Assembly: GCA_031259805.1 (NCBI GenBank)
Contig: JAIRKX010000035.1
Coordinates: forward strand, 1-8,230
Length of the DNA: 8,230 nt
Source of the DNA: Prevotellaceae bacterium
Lineage (GTDB): Bacteria > Bacteroidota > Bacteroidia > Bacteroidales > UBA932
Direction of reading: 5' to 3'
Shown here one piece after another: positions 1 to 5,406 of this stretch (positions are counted from its first letter, which is position 1; every line of letters starts with the position of its first letter). Under the pieces are notes generated by a model. It saw nothing but the letters and a program-made list of their open reading frames with translations, was not told the DNA's origin and did not search any database. A program made the translations under genes and the position numbers.

Positions 1-134
1 TTGCCCTCTTTGGGCAGGCGACCGCAACCCTTGAGAATGTCCTTAAACAGCGTAATGGTGGTAGAATCCATCGCGAAAAGCCGTTTTATGTCTAATTTCT
101 TCAACCGGCTGTCCGATAAACTTTCCGAACATTT
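1..134 (-). pseudogene. IS4-family transposase fragment, 5'-truncated
   Basis: Read on the minus strand, this stretch encodes SLSDSRLKKLDIKRLF followed by AMDSTTITLFKDILKG and CGRLPKEGK, running off the window edge. The DSTTI-LF--ILKG-GR-P--GK pattern is the region around the first catalytic aspartate of IS4-family DDE transposases common in Bacteroidetes; the Asp of DSTT is the likely catalytic residue. An in-frame TAA at 135-137 closes the frame just upstream, and the roughly 130 N-terminal residues expected in the family are absent, so this copy is broken at its 5' side. Whether the rest of the gene is intact lies outside the window. A plus-strand open frame over the same bases is only its shadow. 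Family assignment rests on recognised motifs, not on a search. Confidence 0.75.
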
Positions 135-180
135 TTATGCATTTGTGTGTAATCTGAAAAATTTAATGCTAACTTTGCCC

Positions 181-221
181 ATGGTTGACTTTGTTTTTGT
201 TGTGACTACAAAGATAACCAT
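181..221. repeat. imperfect 13-bp inverted repeat (hairpin)
   Basis: ATGGTTGACTTTG (181-193) faces CAAAGATAACCAT (209-221). Eleven of 13 positions pair, with a 2x2 internal loop and a 15-nt apical loop. It sits directly beside the terminator hairpin at 223-249, so two hairpins are stacked upstream of the minus-strand transposase fragment. It could be part of the terminal or sub-terminal structure of an insertion sequence that limits outside transcription into the transposase; that role is inference. Confidence 0.5.
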
Positions 222-222
222 T

Positions 223-259
223 GAGCGGTTAACTATGCGTTGACCGCTCTCTTTTTTTT
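223..259 (+). terminator. strong intrinsic terminator, plus strand
   Basis: GAGCGGTTAA (223-232) pairs with TTGACCGCTC (240-249), giving a 10-bp stem with one G-U pair around the 7-nt loop CTATGCG, followed by TC and eight T residues (252-259). This is a textbook rho-independent terminator reading rightward. No plus-strand gene that it would serve is visible in the window. It may end a gene lying left of the window, or be an insulating element at the edge of an insertion sequence. Confidence 0.75.
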
Positions 260-261
260 AC

Positions 262-432
262 CGGACAGTAGTGATTTCTAATACAAATAATGGGCTGGAA
301 GGGCAATTTACCGATTTAAAGACAAAATTGCGTAATCATAATAGACTATCACGAGCACATCGAAAAATTTTTATAGATGAATACTTTAAGCGCTCTTTTT
401 TATTACCGTTTGCCACGCGTGGCAAACGGTAA
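262..432 (+). pseudogene. C-terminal remnant of a second transposase (IS256-variant/MULE-like)
   Basis: The plus-strand frame ending at TAA 430-432 reads SNTNNGLEGQFTDLKTKLRN from 277, then HNRLSRAHRKIFIDEYFKRS. A pattern of N-T-N-x-(L/I)-E-G-x-F-x-x-L-K-x-K-L-R-x-H-x-G/R-L followed by a basic FIDE(Y/F) tail is typical of the C-terminus of DDE transposases of the IS256-like, Zn-binding-variant type in Bacteroidetes. Only about 50 residues remain. The frame is open back to 244, but recognisable homology begins near 277, just after the terminator T-tract, suggesting a junction around 250-275. The last codons (LPFATRGKR) are encoded by the 42-bp palindrome, so they may not be original. The exact IS family is uncertain; that it is a transposase tail is fairly secure. 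Confidence 0.65.
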
Positions 433-438
433 TAAAAA
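397..438. repeat. perfect 42-bp palindrome, no spacer
   Basis: Twenty-one bases (397-417) are the exact reverse complement of 418-438, centred on CCACG/CGTGG. Both strands start with TTTTTATTACCG and end with CGGTAATAAAAA. The T-run precedes and the A-run follows the stem on either strand, the opposite of an intrinsic terminator. It contains the TAA stop (430-432) of the transposase remnant. It could be an abutted pair of transposon ends, a protein-binding operator, or a cruciform site; the sequence does not say which. Confidence 0.9.
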
Positions 439-440
439 TT

Positions 441-501
441 ATCCTACTTCTTGACCATTAAACGAATTTCAACTCCTTTCATCCTACTTTTTGACCATTA
501 A
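441..501. repeat. pair of 21-bp direct repeats, 40-bp period
   Basis: Copy 1 is 441-461 and copy 2 is 481-501. Both read ATCCTACTT-Y-TTGACCATTAA, differing at a single base, and start exactly 40 bp apart with an unrelated 19-bp spacer. Multiple short terminal repeats like this are known at the ends of IS21-family elements, so they may mark a lost IS end; this is a guess from architecture. Two copies are too few for a CRISPR array. Confidence 0.8.
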
Positions 502-558
502 GCCTAATAGGAAAAAATCAAATAAAATAGGGTGGCTGCTAATCTTCGCCCTGTTTAT

Positions 559-578
559 TACCTTTAGAAATAAAGGTA
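559..578. other. short stem-loop downstream of tRNA-Leu
   Basis: TACCTTTA (559-566) pairs perfectly with TAAAGGTA (571-578) around a four-base loop, GAAA on the plus strand. It lies about 33 bp beyond the tRNA 3' end in the direction of tRNA transcription and could help 3' processing or termination. No T-tract follows on the minus strand, so a normal intrinsic terminator is not supported. Confidence 0.35.
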
Positions 579-610
579 GCTGATTTTCAACGATATTTAA
601 TATTAAACAG

Positions 611-694
611 TACCCGGAGCCGGGATCGAACCGGCACAGTATTACTACCACTGGTGTTTGAGACCAGCGCGTCTACCAATTCCGCCATCCGGGC
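611..694 (-). tRNA. tRNA-Leu (anticodon CAA)
   Basis: The minus strand folds as a class II tRNA. The acceptor is GCCCGGA pairing with TCCGGGT (first pair G-U) and the discriminator is A. The D-arm region is GCGGAATTGGTAGACGCGC. The anticodon stem is CTGGT/ACCAG with loop CTCAAAC, a long variable arm contains AGTA/TACT, and the T arm is GCCGG-TTCGATC-CCGGC. The anticodon CAA (plus 658-660) reads UUG leucine codons. The 3' CCA is not encoded, which is usual for Bacteroidetes. The 3' end faces the mobile-element debris at 1-510. A consensus promoter lies upstream at 723-753. Confidence 0.96.
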
Positions 695-722
695 AATACG
701 TCAAAGATTTGCTTTGGGGATG

Positions 723-753
723 CAAAGGTAGTATTTTTTTGAAAAATAACAAA
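723..753 (-). promoter_or_regulatory. Bacteroidetes-type promoter of tRNA-Leu
   Basis: On the minus strand a TTTG (-33 box, plus 750-753) is followed after 19 bp by TACCTTTG (-7 box, plus 723-730), an exact match to TAnnTTTG. Transcription would start near 716, about 20 nt before the mature tRNA 5' end. Spacing and both boxes fit the primary sigma factor (sigma-ABfr type) of this phylum. Confidence 0.75.
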
Positions 754-863
754 AACTTTTTATAACCGTGGTATTAGGCTGATATCTTGTGACGTAATAT
801 ACCTACTTGAAATTTCCTTGTCCGTATTTGCAAATTCTATTTTTAGTTTTCAATTCTTTTACC

Positions 864-871
864 TACCTTTG
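864..871 (+). promoter_or_regulatory. -7 box for the coiled-coil gene / zapA
   Basis: TACCTTTG is an exact TAnnTTTG box 16 bp before the ATG at 888. No clean TTTG is found 19-21 bp upstream, so the -33 element is weak. A transcript starting near 878 would exclude any upstream start codon and would cover the coiled-coil gene, zapA and perhaps the RNA beyond. Confidence 0.55.
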
Positions 872-887
872 CCGAAAAGTAATAGTT

Positions 888-1181
888 ATGACGATCGAAC
901 AGAAAATGCTGATTAATGGGTTGAATGATAAGGTTCGGCAACTTTTACTTATATATGAACGCACGAAAACAGAACGGAATACATTGCGAGACGAATTGGC
1001 GGAACGAAATGCGAAGATTGACGAATTGTTGATGTTAATGCGTGAGTTGGAAGAAAAAAATAAGAAATTACAATTGGTCGATGCGTTTAAAGCTTCGAGT
1101 GAAGATACGCGGGAAGCCAAATTGAAGATAGGACGAATTGTACGCAAGATTGATAAATGTATGGCTCTTTTAAATAATTAG
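888..1181 (+). CDS. small coiled-coil protein upstream of ZapA (ZapB-like)
   Basis: A 97-residue, highly charged, cysteine-poor protein with no signal peptide or membrane segment. From about residue 8 to 62 it shows heptad-like spacing of leucine/isoleucine among E, R, K and N (for example LRDELAERNAKIDELL and LMRELEEKNKKLQL), indicating a long alpha-helical coiled coil. A second basic helix follows (KLKIGRIVRKIDKCMALL). The start at 888 is chosen because the -7 box at 864-871 lies inside any longer frame. It ends 3 bp before zapA, so the two are almost certainly co-transcribed. Position and build suggest a partner of ZapA or another FtsZ-ring-associated factor, analogous to ZapB, but no family signature proves it; the division role is inferred from context. 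Confidence 0.8.
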   Translation: MTIEQKMLINGLNDKVRQLLLIYERTKTERNTLRDELAERNAKIDELLMLMRELEEKNKKLQLVDAFKASSEDTREAKLKIGRIVRKIDKCMALLNN

Positions 1182-1184
1182 ACG

Positions 1185-1484
1185 ATGGACGAAGAAAAGA
1201 TATCAATAAGTATTGAAGTAGCCGACCGCCGTTATCCTTTACGGATAGCGCCTGCCGACGAGGAGCATATCCGAGCGGCAGCAAAGCGCATCAACGAAAA
1301 GATCATGCGCTACCGCCAAAGCTATAAAGGCAGGGATACACAAGATGCATTATCAATAACTGTTTTACAGTTCGTAATGAAGTTGATAAAATATGAAGAA
1401 GCAACCGATACAGTACCTATTGTAAATAGTGTGCAACAGATGGATAAACAGTTGGAAGAATATTTAAAGTATATAAGGGATTAA
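1185..1484 (+). CDS. zapA: cell division protein ZapA
   Basis: A 99-residue protein with the ZapA build. The N-terminal beta region ISISIEVADRRYPLRI (about 6-21) is followed by APADEEHIRAAAKRINEKI, matching the conserved E-x-x-(I/L)-R-x-A-A-x-x-(I/L)-N segment. A helix then runs through DALSITVLQFVMKLIKYEE and a C-terminal coiled coil ending LEEYLKYIRD. Family members bind FtsZ in the cytoplasm and cross-link protofilaments in the Z ring, with the C-terminal helix forming dimers and tetramers. Length is normal for the family. It follows the coiled-coil gene after 3 bp, and downstream lie the structured RNA (from 1514) and rny. No Shine-Dalgarno is visible, as usual in this phylum. Confidence 0.95.
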   Translation: MDEEKISISIEVADRRYPLRIAPADEEHIRAAAKRINEKIMRYRQSYKGRDTQDALSITVLQFVMKLIKYEEATDTVPIVNSVQQMDKQLEEYLKYIRD

Positions 1485-1513
1485 TAAGGATTATCTATTT
1501 ACAATAGGGTGAT

Positions 1514-1725
1514 AACCCGTATCACTAAAAGCTCTTTGCGAAACTCAACATTATTTAATTTAATGGAGTGAAGCTCGGGTACGTAGAACAGGCTTGTTTG
1601 ATCCCACTCACAAGTGGGTGATTCCGGTGAAAGTCGGGACGTAGGACGTTCGAAATAAAAACCGGCAGCTCCGTACATAAACTTTAAGGGTTTTCGTTAA
1701 ACAAGCGTAGCGATACGGGTTTTTT
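1514..1725 (+). ncRNA. ssrS: structured RNA, probable 6S RNA (Bacteroidales type)
   Basis: The only long gene-free stretch between zapA and rny is highly structured. AACCCGTATC (1514-1523) is exactly complementary to GATACGGGTT (1712-1721), which runs into a six-T tract (1720-1725), so both ends of a roughly 210-nt RNA pair and terminate together. Inside, CTA/TAG and AGCT/AGC continue the stem. An AU-rich, poorly paired zone (about 1545-1564 and 1676-1690) could be the open central bubble. A distal arm carries AGCT (1572-1575) with AGCT (1667-1670) and an apical CCCACT/AGTGGG hairpin (1603-1618). A rod with closed ends and a central bubble of about 200 nt fits 6S RNA, which binds RNA polymerase holoenzyme. 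Lying beside zapA matches the ssrS neighbourhood in proteobacteria. No clean promoter box is seen upstream, so it may be processed from the zapA transcript. An unrelated sRNA cannot be excluded. Confidence 0.62.
1712..1725 (+). terminator. 3' end / terminator of the zapA-rny RNA
   Basis: GATACGGGTT ending in TTTTTT (1720-1725) closes the 10-bp stem with 1514-1523. A small alternative local hairpin, CGTA-GCGA-TACG (1706-1717), directly precedes the T-run. Either could provoke termination. RNase Y lies 63 bp further on with no clear promoter, so some read-through into rny is likely. Confidence 0.5.
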
Positions 1726-1788
1726 AAATGAAATGATATAAATATAAAGGATAAAGATTAATAACATATTAAAGTATTACATTAACTT

Positions 1789-3330
1789 ATGGATGGTTTG
1801 ACAATATTATTAGCAGGTATTGGGGCAACGATTATAGGAGGTGCGCTATCGTTCTTTATCGTAAATAAAATAACGGCAAAAAGACGCGCACGGGTTATTA
1901 AGGAGGCGGAAATCGCTGCTGAAAATTTGAAAAAGGAAAAGAACCTTCAGGCAAAAGAACATTTCTTACATTTAAAATCGGAACATGAGCGAACGGCTAA
2001 CGAGCGAAATCAAAAATTAGCACAAGCAGAAAATAAATTTAAACAGCGCGAAGGTCATCTTAATCAACAGCTTGCCGAACTACAACGAAAACAGCGCGAG
2101 ATTGATGCTATCCGCGAAAACCTTGCCGGACAAATCGAAATCGTTGAAAAACGCGCTGAAGAGTACGAACGGCTGCGCCGGCAACAGATTGATAAACTGG
2201 AAACAATTGCCGGCATGAGCGCCGCCGAAGCGAAAAATGTGCTGGTCGAATCGCTTAAAGCCGAGGCGAAGACGCAAGCGATGTCGTATATCAACGAAAT
2301 TATGGACGAGGCGCGGCTCAATGCCTCGAAAGAAGCAAAACGTATCATCATAATGAGTCTACAGCGAGTAGCGCAGGAAACGGCGATTGAAAATGCTGTT
2401 ACAATTTTCCATATTGACAACGACGAGATGAAAGGCCGCATCATCGGACGCGAAGGCCGTAATATCCGGGCGCTCGAAGCGGCGACAGGCGTAGAAATTG
2501 TAGTAGACGATACGCCGGAAGCCATCGTTCTTTCGGCATTTGATCCCGTACGGCGCGAAGTGGCGCGATTAGCGTTGCATCAGTTGGTAACTGATGGGCG
2601 CATTCATCCCGCTCGCATCGAGGAAGTGGTGGCAAAAATTCAAAAACAGGTAGAGGAGGAAATAATAGAAGTCGGTAAACGCACTACGATTGATTTGGGC
2701 ATTCACGGCTTGCATCCCGAACTGGTACGTTTAGTGGGCCGCATGAAATATCGCTCGTCGTATGGGCAGAATTTGTTACAGCATTCGCGCGAAACCGCCA
2801 ACTTGTGTGCAGTGATGGCGTCGGAATTGGGATTGAACCCGAGATTAGCCAAACGCGCCGGTTTGCTGCATGACATCGGAAAAGTTTCCATCGAAGATCC
2901 GGAATTGCCACATGCCTTGTTGGGTATGCGGTTAGCCGAAAAATACAAAGAAAAACCGGAAATCTGTAATGCTATCGGCGCACACCATGAGGAAATCGAG
3001 ATGACATCGCTTATTTCGCCGATTGTGCTGGTTTGCGATGCTATTTCTGGTGCGCGTCCCGGGGCGCGCCGCGAAGTGGTGGAATCGTATATCAAACGCT
3101 TGAAGGATTTGGAAGATTTGGCATTGGCGCACCACGGCGTAACCAAAACATATGCTATACAAGCCGGCCGCGAATTGCGCGTAATTGTCGGTAGCGAGAA
3201 AGTTTCCGATCACGATGCCGAAGTGCTTTCTCAGGATATCGCGAAGAAAATTCAAGACGAAATGACGTATCCGGGACAGGTAAAAGTAACGGTTATCCGC
3301 GAAACAAGGGCGGTGAGTTTTGCTAAGTAG
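1789..3330 (+). CDS. rny: ribonuclease Y
   Basis: A 513-residue protein with the complete RNase Y architecture. Residues about 4-26 form a membrane anchor (LTILLAGIGATIIGGALSFF). A long charged coiled coil runs to about 200. A KH domain contains GRIIGREGRN (216-225). An HD phosphohydrolase domain carries the metal-binding residues H332 (HSRE), H361-D362 (HDIGK), H399-H400 and D417 (VCDAISGARPGAR). The enzyme is a membrane-bound, metal-dependent endoribonuclease that begins mRNA decay and is widespread in Firmicutes and Bacteroidetes. Length matches the family (about 510-520). The ATG at 1789 is preceded by an AT-rich leader without a Shine-Dalgarno, and it starts the hydrophobic anchor directly. 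The gene follows zapA and the 6S-like RNA on the same strand and converges on the phoH gene. Confidence 0.98.
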   Translation: MDGLTILLAGIGATIIGGALSFFIVNKITAKRRARVIKEAEIAAENLKKEKNLQAKEHFLHLKSEHERTANERNQKLAQAENKFKQREGHLNQQLAELQRKQREIDAIRENLAGQIEIVEKRAEEYERLRRQQIDKLETIAGMSAAEAKNVLVESLKAEAKTQAMSYINEIMDEARLNASKEAKRIIIMSLQRVAQETAIENAVTIFHIDNDEMKGRIIGREGRNIRALEAATGVEIVVDDTPEAIVLSAFDPVRREVARLALHQLVTDGRIHPARIEEVVAKIQKQVEEEIIEVGKRTTIDLGIHGLHPELVRLVGRMKYRSSYGQNLLQHSRETANLCAVMASELGLNPRLAKRAGLLHDIGKVSIEDPELPHALLGMRLAEKYKEKPEICNAIGAHHEEIEMTSLISPIVLVCDAISGARPGARREVVESYIKRLKDLEDLALAHHGVTKTYAIQAGRELRVIVGSEKVSDHDAEVLSQDIAKKIQDEMTYPGQVKVTVIRETRAVSFAK

Positions 3331-3358
3331 CGCAATGGTAATGCTACTAAATGTAGCG
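3327..3358. terminator. weak hairpin between convergent rny and phoH
   Basis: The 38-bp gap between the two converging stop codons holds GCTAC (3343-3347), which can pair with GTAGC on its right (3353-3357, loop TAAAT) or with GTAGC on its left (3327-3331, overlapping the rny stop codon). The following bases are only moderately T-rich in either direction. It is the only candidate for a shared bidirectional terminator, but a short one. Confidence 0.35.
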
Positions 3359-3368
3359 ATTATTTCCT

Positions 3369-4313
3369 TCACCCTTTCTCATTTTTCTCAAACTCTTTCA
3401 CAATATCTTTCACCAGCGCATGGCGGATAATATCGCGCTTGTTGAACGTTACGAAGCCGATGCCTTTGACCGGGTGCAGCCAGTTGATGACGCGCGACAG
3501 GCCAGAGTCGGCGCGGCGCGGCAGGTCGATTTGCGTGATGTCGCCGGTAACGATAAATTTAGCGTTATGCCCCATGCGTGTCAGGAACATTTTTAGTTGA
3601 CCTACGGTGGTGTTCTGCGCTTCGTCAAGAATGGCGCAGGCATTGTCGAGTGTGCGTCCGCGCATGTAAGCCAGCGGGGCTATCTGTACTGTACCGTCTT
3701 CCATAAATTTCTCCAGTTTTTTAGAAGGAATCATGTCGTGGAGTGCATCGTAGAGGGGCTGGAGGTAAGGGTCTAACTTCTCCTTCATATCGCCGGGCAG
3801 GAAGCCCAGCCGTTCGCCTGCTTCGACGGCGGGACGAGTGAGGATTATTCGTTTCACTTCCTTATTTTTCAATGCACGCACGGCTAACGCGATGGCCGTA
3901 TAAGTTTTGCCCGAACCGGCCGGGCCTACGGCAAATAGCAGGTCATTTTTTTCGCAAGCGGCTACTAATTTCTTCTGGTTGTCTGTGCGTGCACGAATTA
4001 TGCGTCCGTCCGTACCGTAGACCAGTACGTCGGCCGGCAGGTCTTGGGCTTTTTCGAGCAGGTCGCCGGTAAATAAACGGTCGATATCGTCGGTGGTAAT
4101 GCGGCTGCGGCGGGCATGGTAGTCGATAAGTTGCAAAAGCTTGTTCTCAAAATCATCCATTTCATTGTCCTCACCGAATACCTTGATGTCGTTGCCGCGT
4201 GCTACGATTTTCAATTTCGGGAAGTGCGCCGCCAGATGGTTATACAATGTGTTGTTGACCCCGTATAATTCTATCGGATCAATACCCTCTACTACGATTA
4301 ATTTTTCGTTCAT
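3369..4313 (-). CDS. PhoH-family ATPase
   Basis: A 314-residue cytoplasmic P-loop NTPase of the PhoH/YbeZ type. Walker A is GPAGSGKT (130-137), Walker B is CAILDEAQN (226-234), and TRPAVEAGERLGFLPGD (159-175) and FIVTGDITQIDLP (253-265) are hallmark segments of the family. An N-terminal small domain (residues 1-100) precedes the ATPase. Family members are linked to RNA metabolism (partner of YbeY in ribosome/rRNA work) and in some bacteria to phosphate stress; the precise role here is not shown. The start at MNEKLIVVEG is preferred over a frame beginning 26 codons earlier, because that extension lies inside the end of the upstream gene and does not look like this family. It is the last gene of a three-gene operon, 16 bp after the CapA-like gene. 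Confidence 0.94.
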   Translation of the reverse strand: MNEKLIVVEGIDPIELYGVNNTLYNHLAAHFPKLKIVARGNDIKVFGEDNEMDDFENKLLQLIDYHARRSRITTDDIDRLFTGDLLEKAQDLPADVLVYGTDGRIIRARTDNQKKLVAACEKNDLLFAVGPAGSGKTYTAIALAVRALKNKEVKRIILTRPAVEAGERLGFLPGDMKEKLDPYLQPLYDALHDMIPSKKLEKFMEDGTVQIAPLAYMRGRTLDNACAILDEAQNTTVGQLKMFLTRMGHNAKFIVTGDITQIDLPRRADSGLSRVINWLHPVKGIGFVTFNKRDIIRHALVKDIVKEFEKNEKG

Positions 4314-4329
4314 TATATAGTTTGAAAGT

Positions 4330-5406
4330 TTACAGGCATTCTGTAAAGCCAGCCGATTCCTTGTCGTACAATGCCCGCATACGGGCGACAAAGGCGGTCA
4401 TCGCCTTAAAGTCGGCTGGACTGAGTTCGTCGGGTGTGTGTTCGAAATCGGCTATTGGCAGGATGGTATAGGTCTTCCGTCCGTTGATTGGCGGCTTGTA
4501 CGTCCATACGAAGCGGTAGCCGCATTCGTCGATGCACATCCCGCTGCTGTCCTTCACCAGCCGGATGTGCGCCATAACGCCGCCATCGGTGTTTTTCGCC
4601 GACATATTTGAAATATAATTTCCCAACGAATAAAGCACTACGTTTCGCGTCGAGCCGTCGGTGGCCAGCCGGCGCTCCATGCGTTGCAGTACGTGCGGGT
4701 GCGAGCCGATGATCAACGACACGCCCTGCCGTATCAGGAACTCCACCAGCCTTTGCTGTGTAGCGTTCGGATGCAGTTTGTACTCGTCGCCCCAGTGCAT
4801 GCCGGCAATGATAAGGTCGGGCTGCATGGCACGGGCGGCGGCAATATCGGCGGCCATCTGCACGGTATCAATTCGATTGACGATAGTGGGCGGCGGCGTG
4901 GGAAAGCCGTTTGTCCCATAAGTATAATTGAGGATGGCCAGTTGGAATCCTTTTACATTTATTATCATCGGATAGAGGCTGTCACGCTGCATCTGCGAGA
5001 GGAATGTGCCGGTGTGTAATATCCGTAGGGAATCCAGCAGGTCGATCGTGCGCGTTACGCCCGGTTTTCCCTTGTCGCATGTATGATTGTTGGCCGTCAG
5101 CAGGATGTCGAAGCCGGCTTTTTTCAAGGCGACGGCCAGTTCGTCGGGCGCGGAAAACTGCGGGTACCCCGTATAGGGTTTGCCGGCAAATGTTACTTCG
5201 AGGTTGGCAATGGCAAGGTCGGACGATTCGATATACTTTTGTACATGCGTAAAATACGTACTGTAGTCATAGCCGCCGTCCTGCTTCGCCGCGTCGATTT
5301 GCGCTTTGTGCTGCATGATATCGCCGGCAAATACCAGCGTGAGCGTGTCCTGTGTATATCCTTTGAACGATAAAAGAAGAAGGAACAGTATGGGTAAAAG
5401 TCTCAT
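4330..5406 (-). CDS. secreted CapA / PGA_cap-type metallophosphatase-fold protein
   Basis: A 358-residue protein with a signal peptide (residues 1-18, MRLLPILFLLLLSFKGYT, probable cleavage near TQ-D) and no lipobox. The body has the poly-gamma-glutamate capsule protein (PGA_cap, CapA) motifs in order: FAGDIMQH (26-33), AIANLEVTF (65-73), TANNHTCDKG (104-113), GMHWGDEY (202-209), GSHPHVLQ (234-241) and YSLGNYI (259-265). The conserved D, N, H and GSHPH residues are the metal-binding set of this calcineurin-like superfamily. In Bacillus, CapA acts in poly-gamma-glutamate capsule assembly or export. Stand-alone homologues in Bacteroidetes have no proven substrate, and no capB/capC genes are present, so capsule synthesis should not be assumed. 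Its ATG overlaps the stop of the DUF389 gene (ATGA, 5403-5406), indicating translational coupling, and phoH follows closely. Confidence 0.88.
   Translation of the reverse strand: MRLLPILFLLLLSFKGYTQDTLTLVFAGDIMQHKAQIDAAKQDGGYDYSTYFTHVQKYIESSDLAIANLEVTFAGKPYTGYPQFSAPDELAVALKKAGFDILLTANNHTCDKGKPGVTRTIDLLDSLRILHTGTFLSQMQRDSLYPMIINVKGFQLAILNYTYGTNGFPTPPPTIVNRIDTVQMAADIAAARAMQPDLIIAGMHWGDEYKLHPNATQQRLVEFLIRQGVSLIIGSHPHVLQRMERRLATDGSTRNVVLYSLGNYISNMSAKNTDGGVMAHIRLVKDSSGMCIDECGYRFVWTYKPPINGRKTYTILPIADFEHTPDELSPADFKAMTAFVARMRALYDKESAGFTECL

Noticed and set aside
1..243. Plus-strand open frame of 80 codons at the left edge
   Set aside because: The opposite strand over 1-134 gives a clear IS4-type transposase segment, and the plus-strand frame then crosses the two hairpins. 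It is a shadow.
397..438. Palindrome as an intrinsic terminator
   Set aside because: On both strands the T-run comes before the stem and the A-run after it.
441..501. CRISPR array
   Set aside because: Only two repeats, a 19-bp spacer and no cas genes.
807..887. Longer start of the coiled-coil protein
   Set aside because: The consensus -7 box at 864-871 lies inside this extension, and the added residues do not resemble the charged coiled coil.
1618..1645. Cobalamin-riboswitch-like string (GGTGAAAGTCGGGAC)
   Set aside because: Only a short resemblance. There is no B12-box, and the downstream gene is RNase Y, not a B12 gene. The pairing of the outer ends fits a stand-alone RNA better.
2064..3146. 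Several minus-strand open frames inside rny
   Set aside because: They are serine/arginine-rich antisense shadows of a complete, well-recognised RNase Y gene.
4314..4391. 26-codon N-terminal extension of the PhoH protein
   Set aside because: It overlaps the end of the CapA-like gene; MNEKLIVVEG is a typical beginning and leaves a 16-bp gap.
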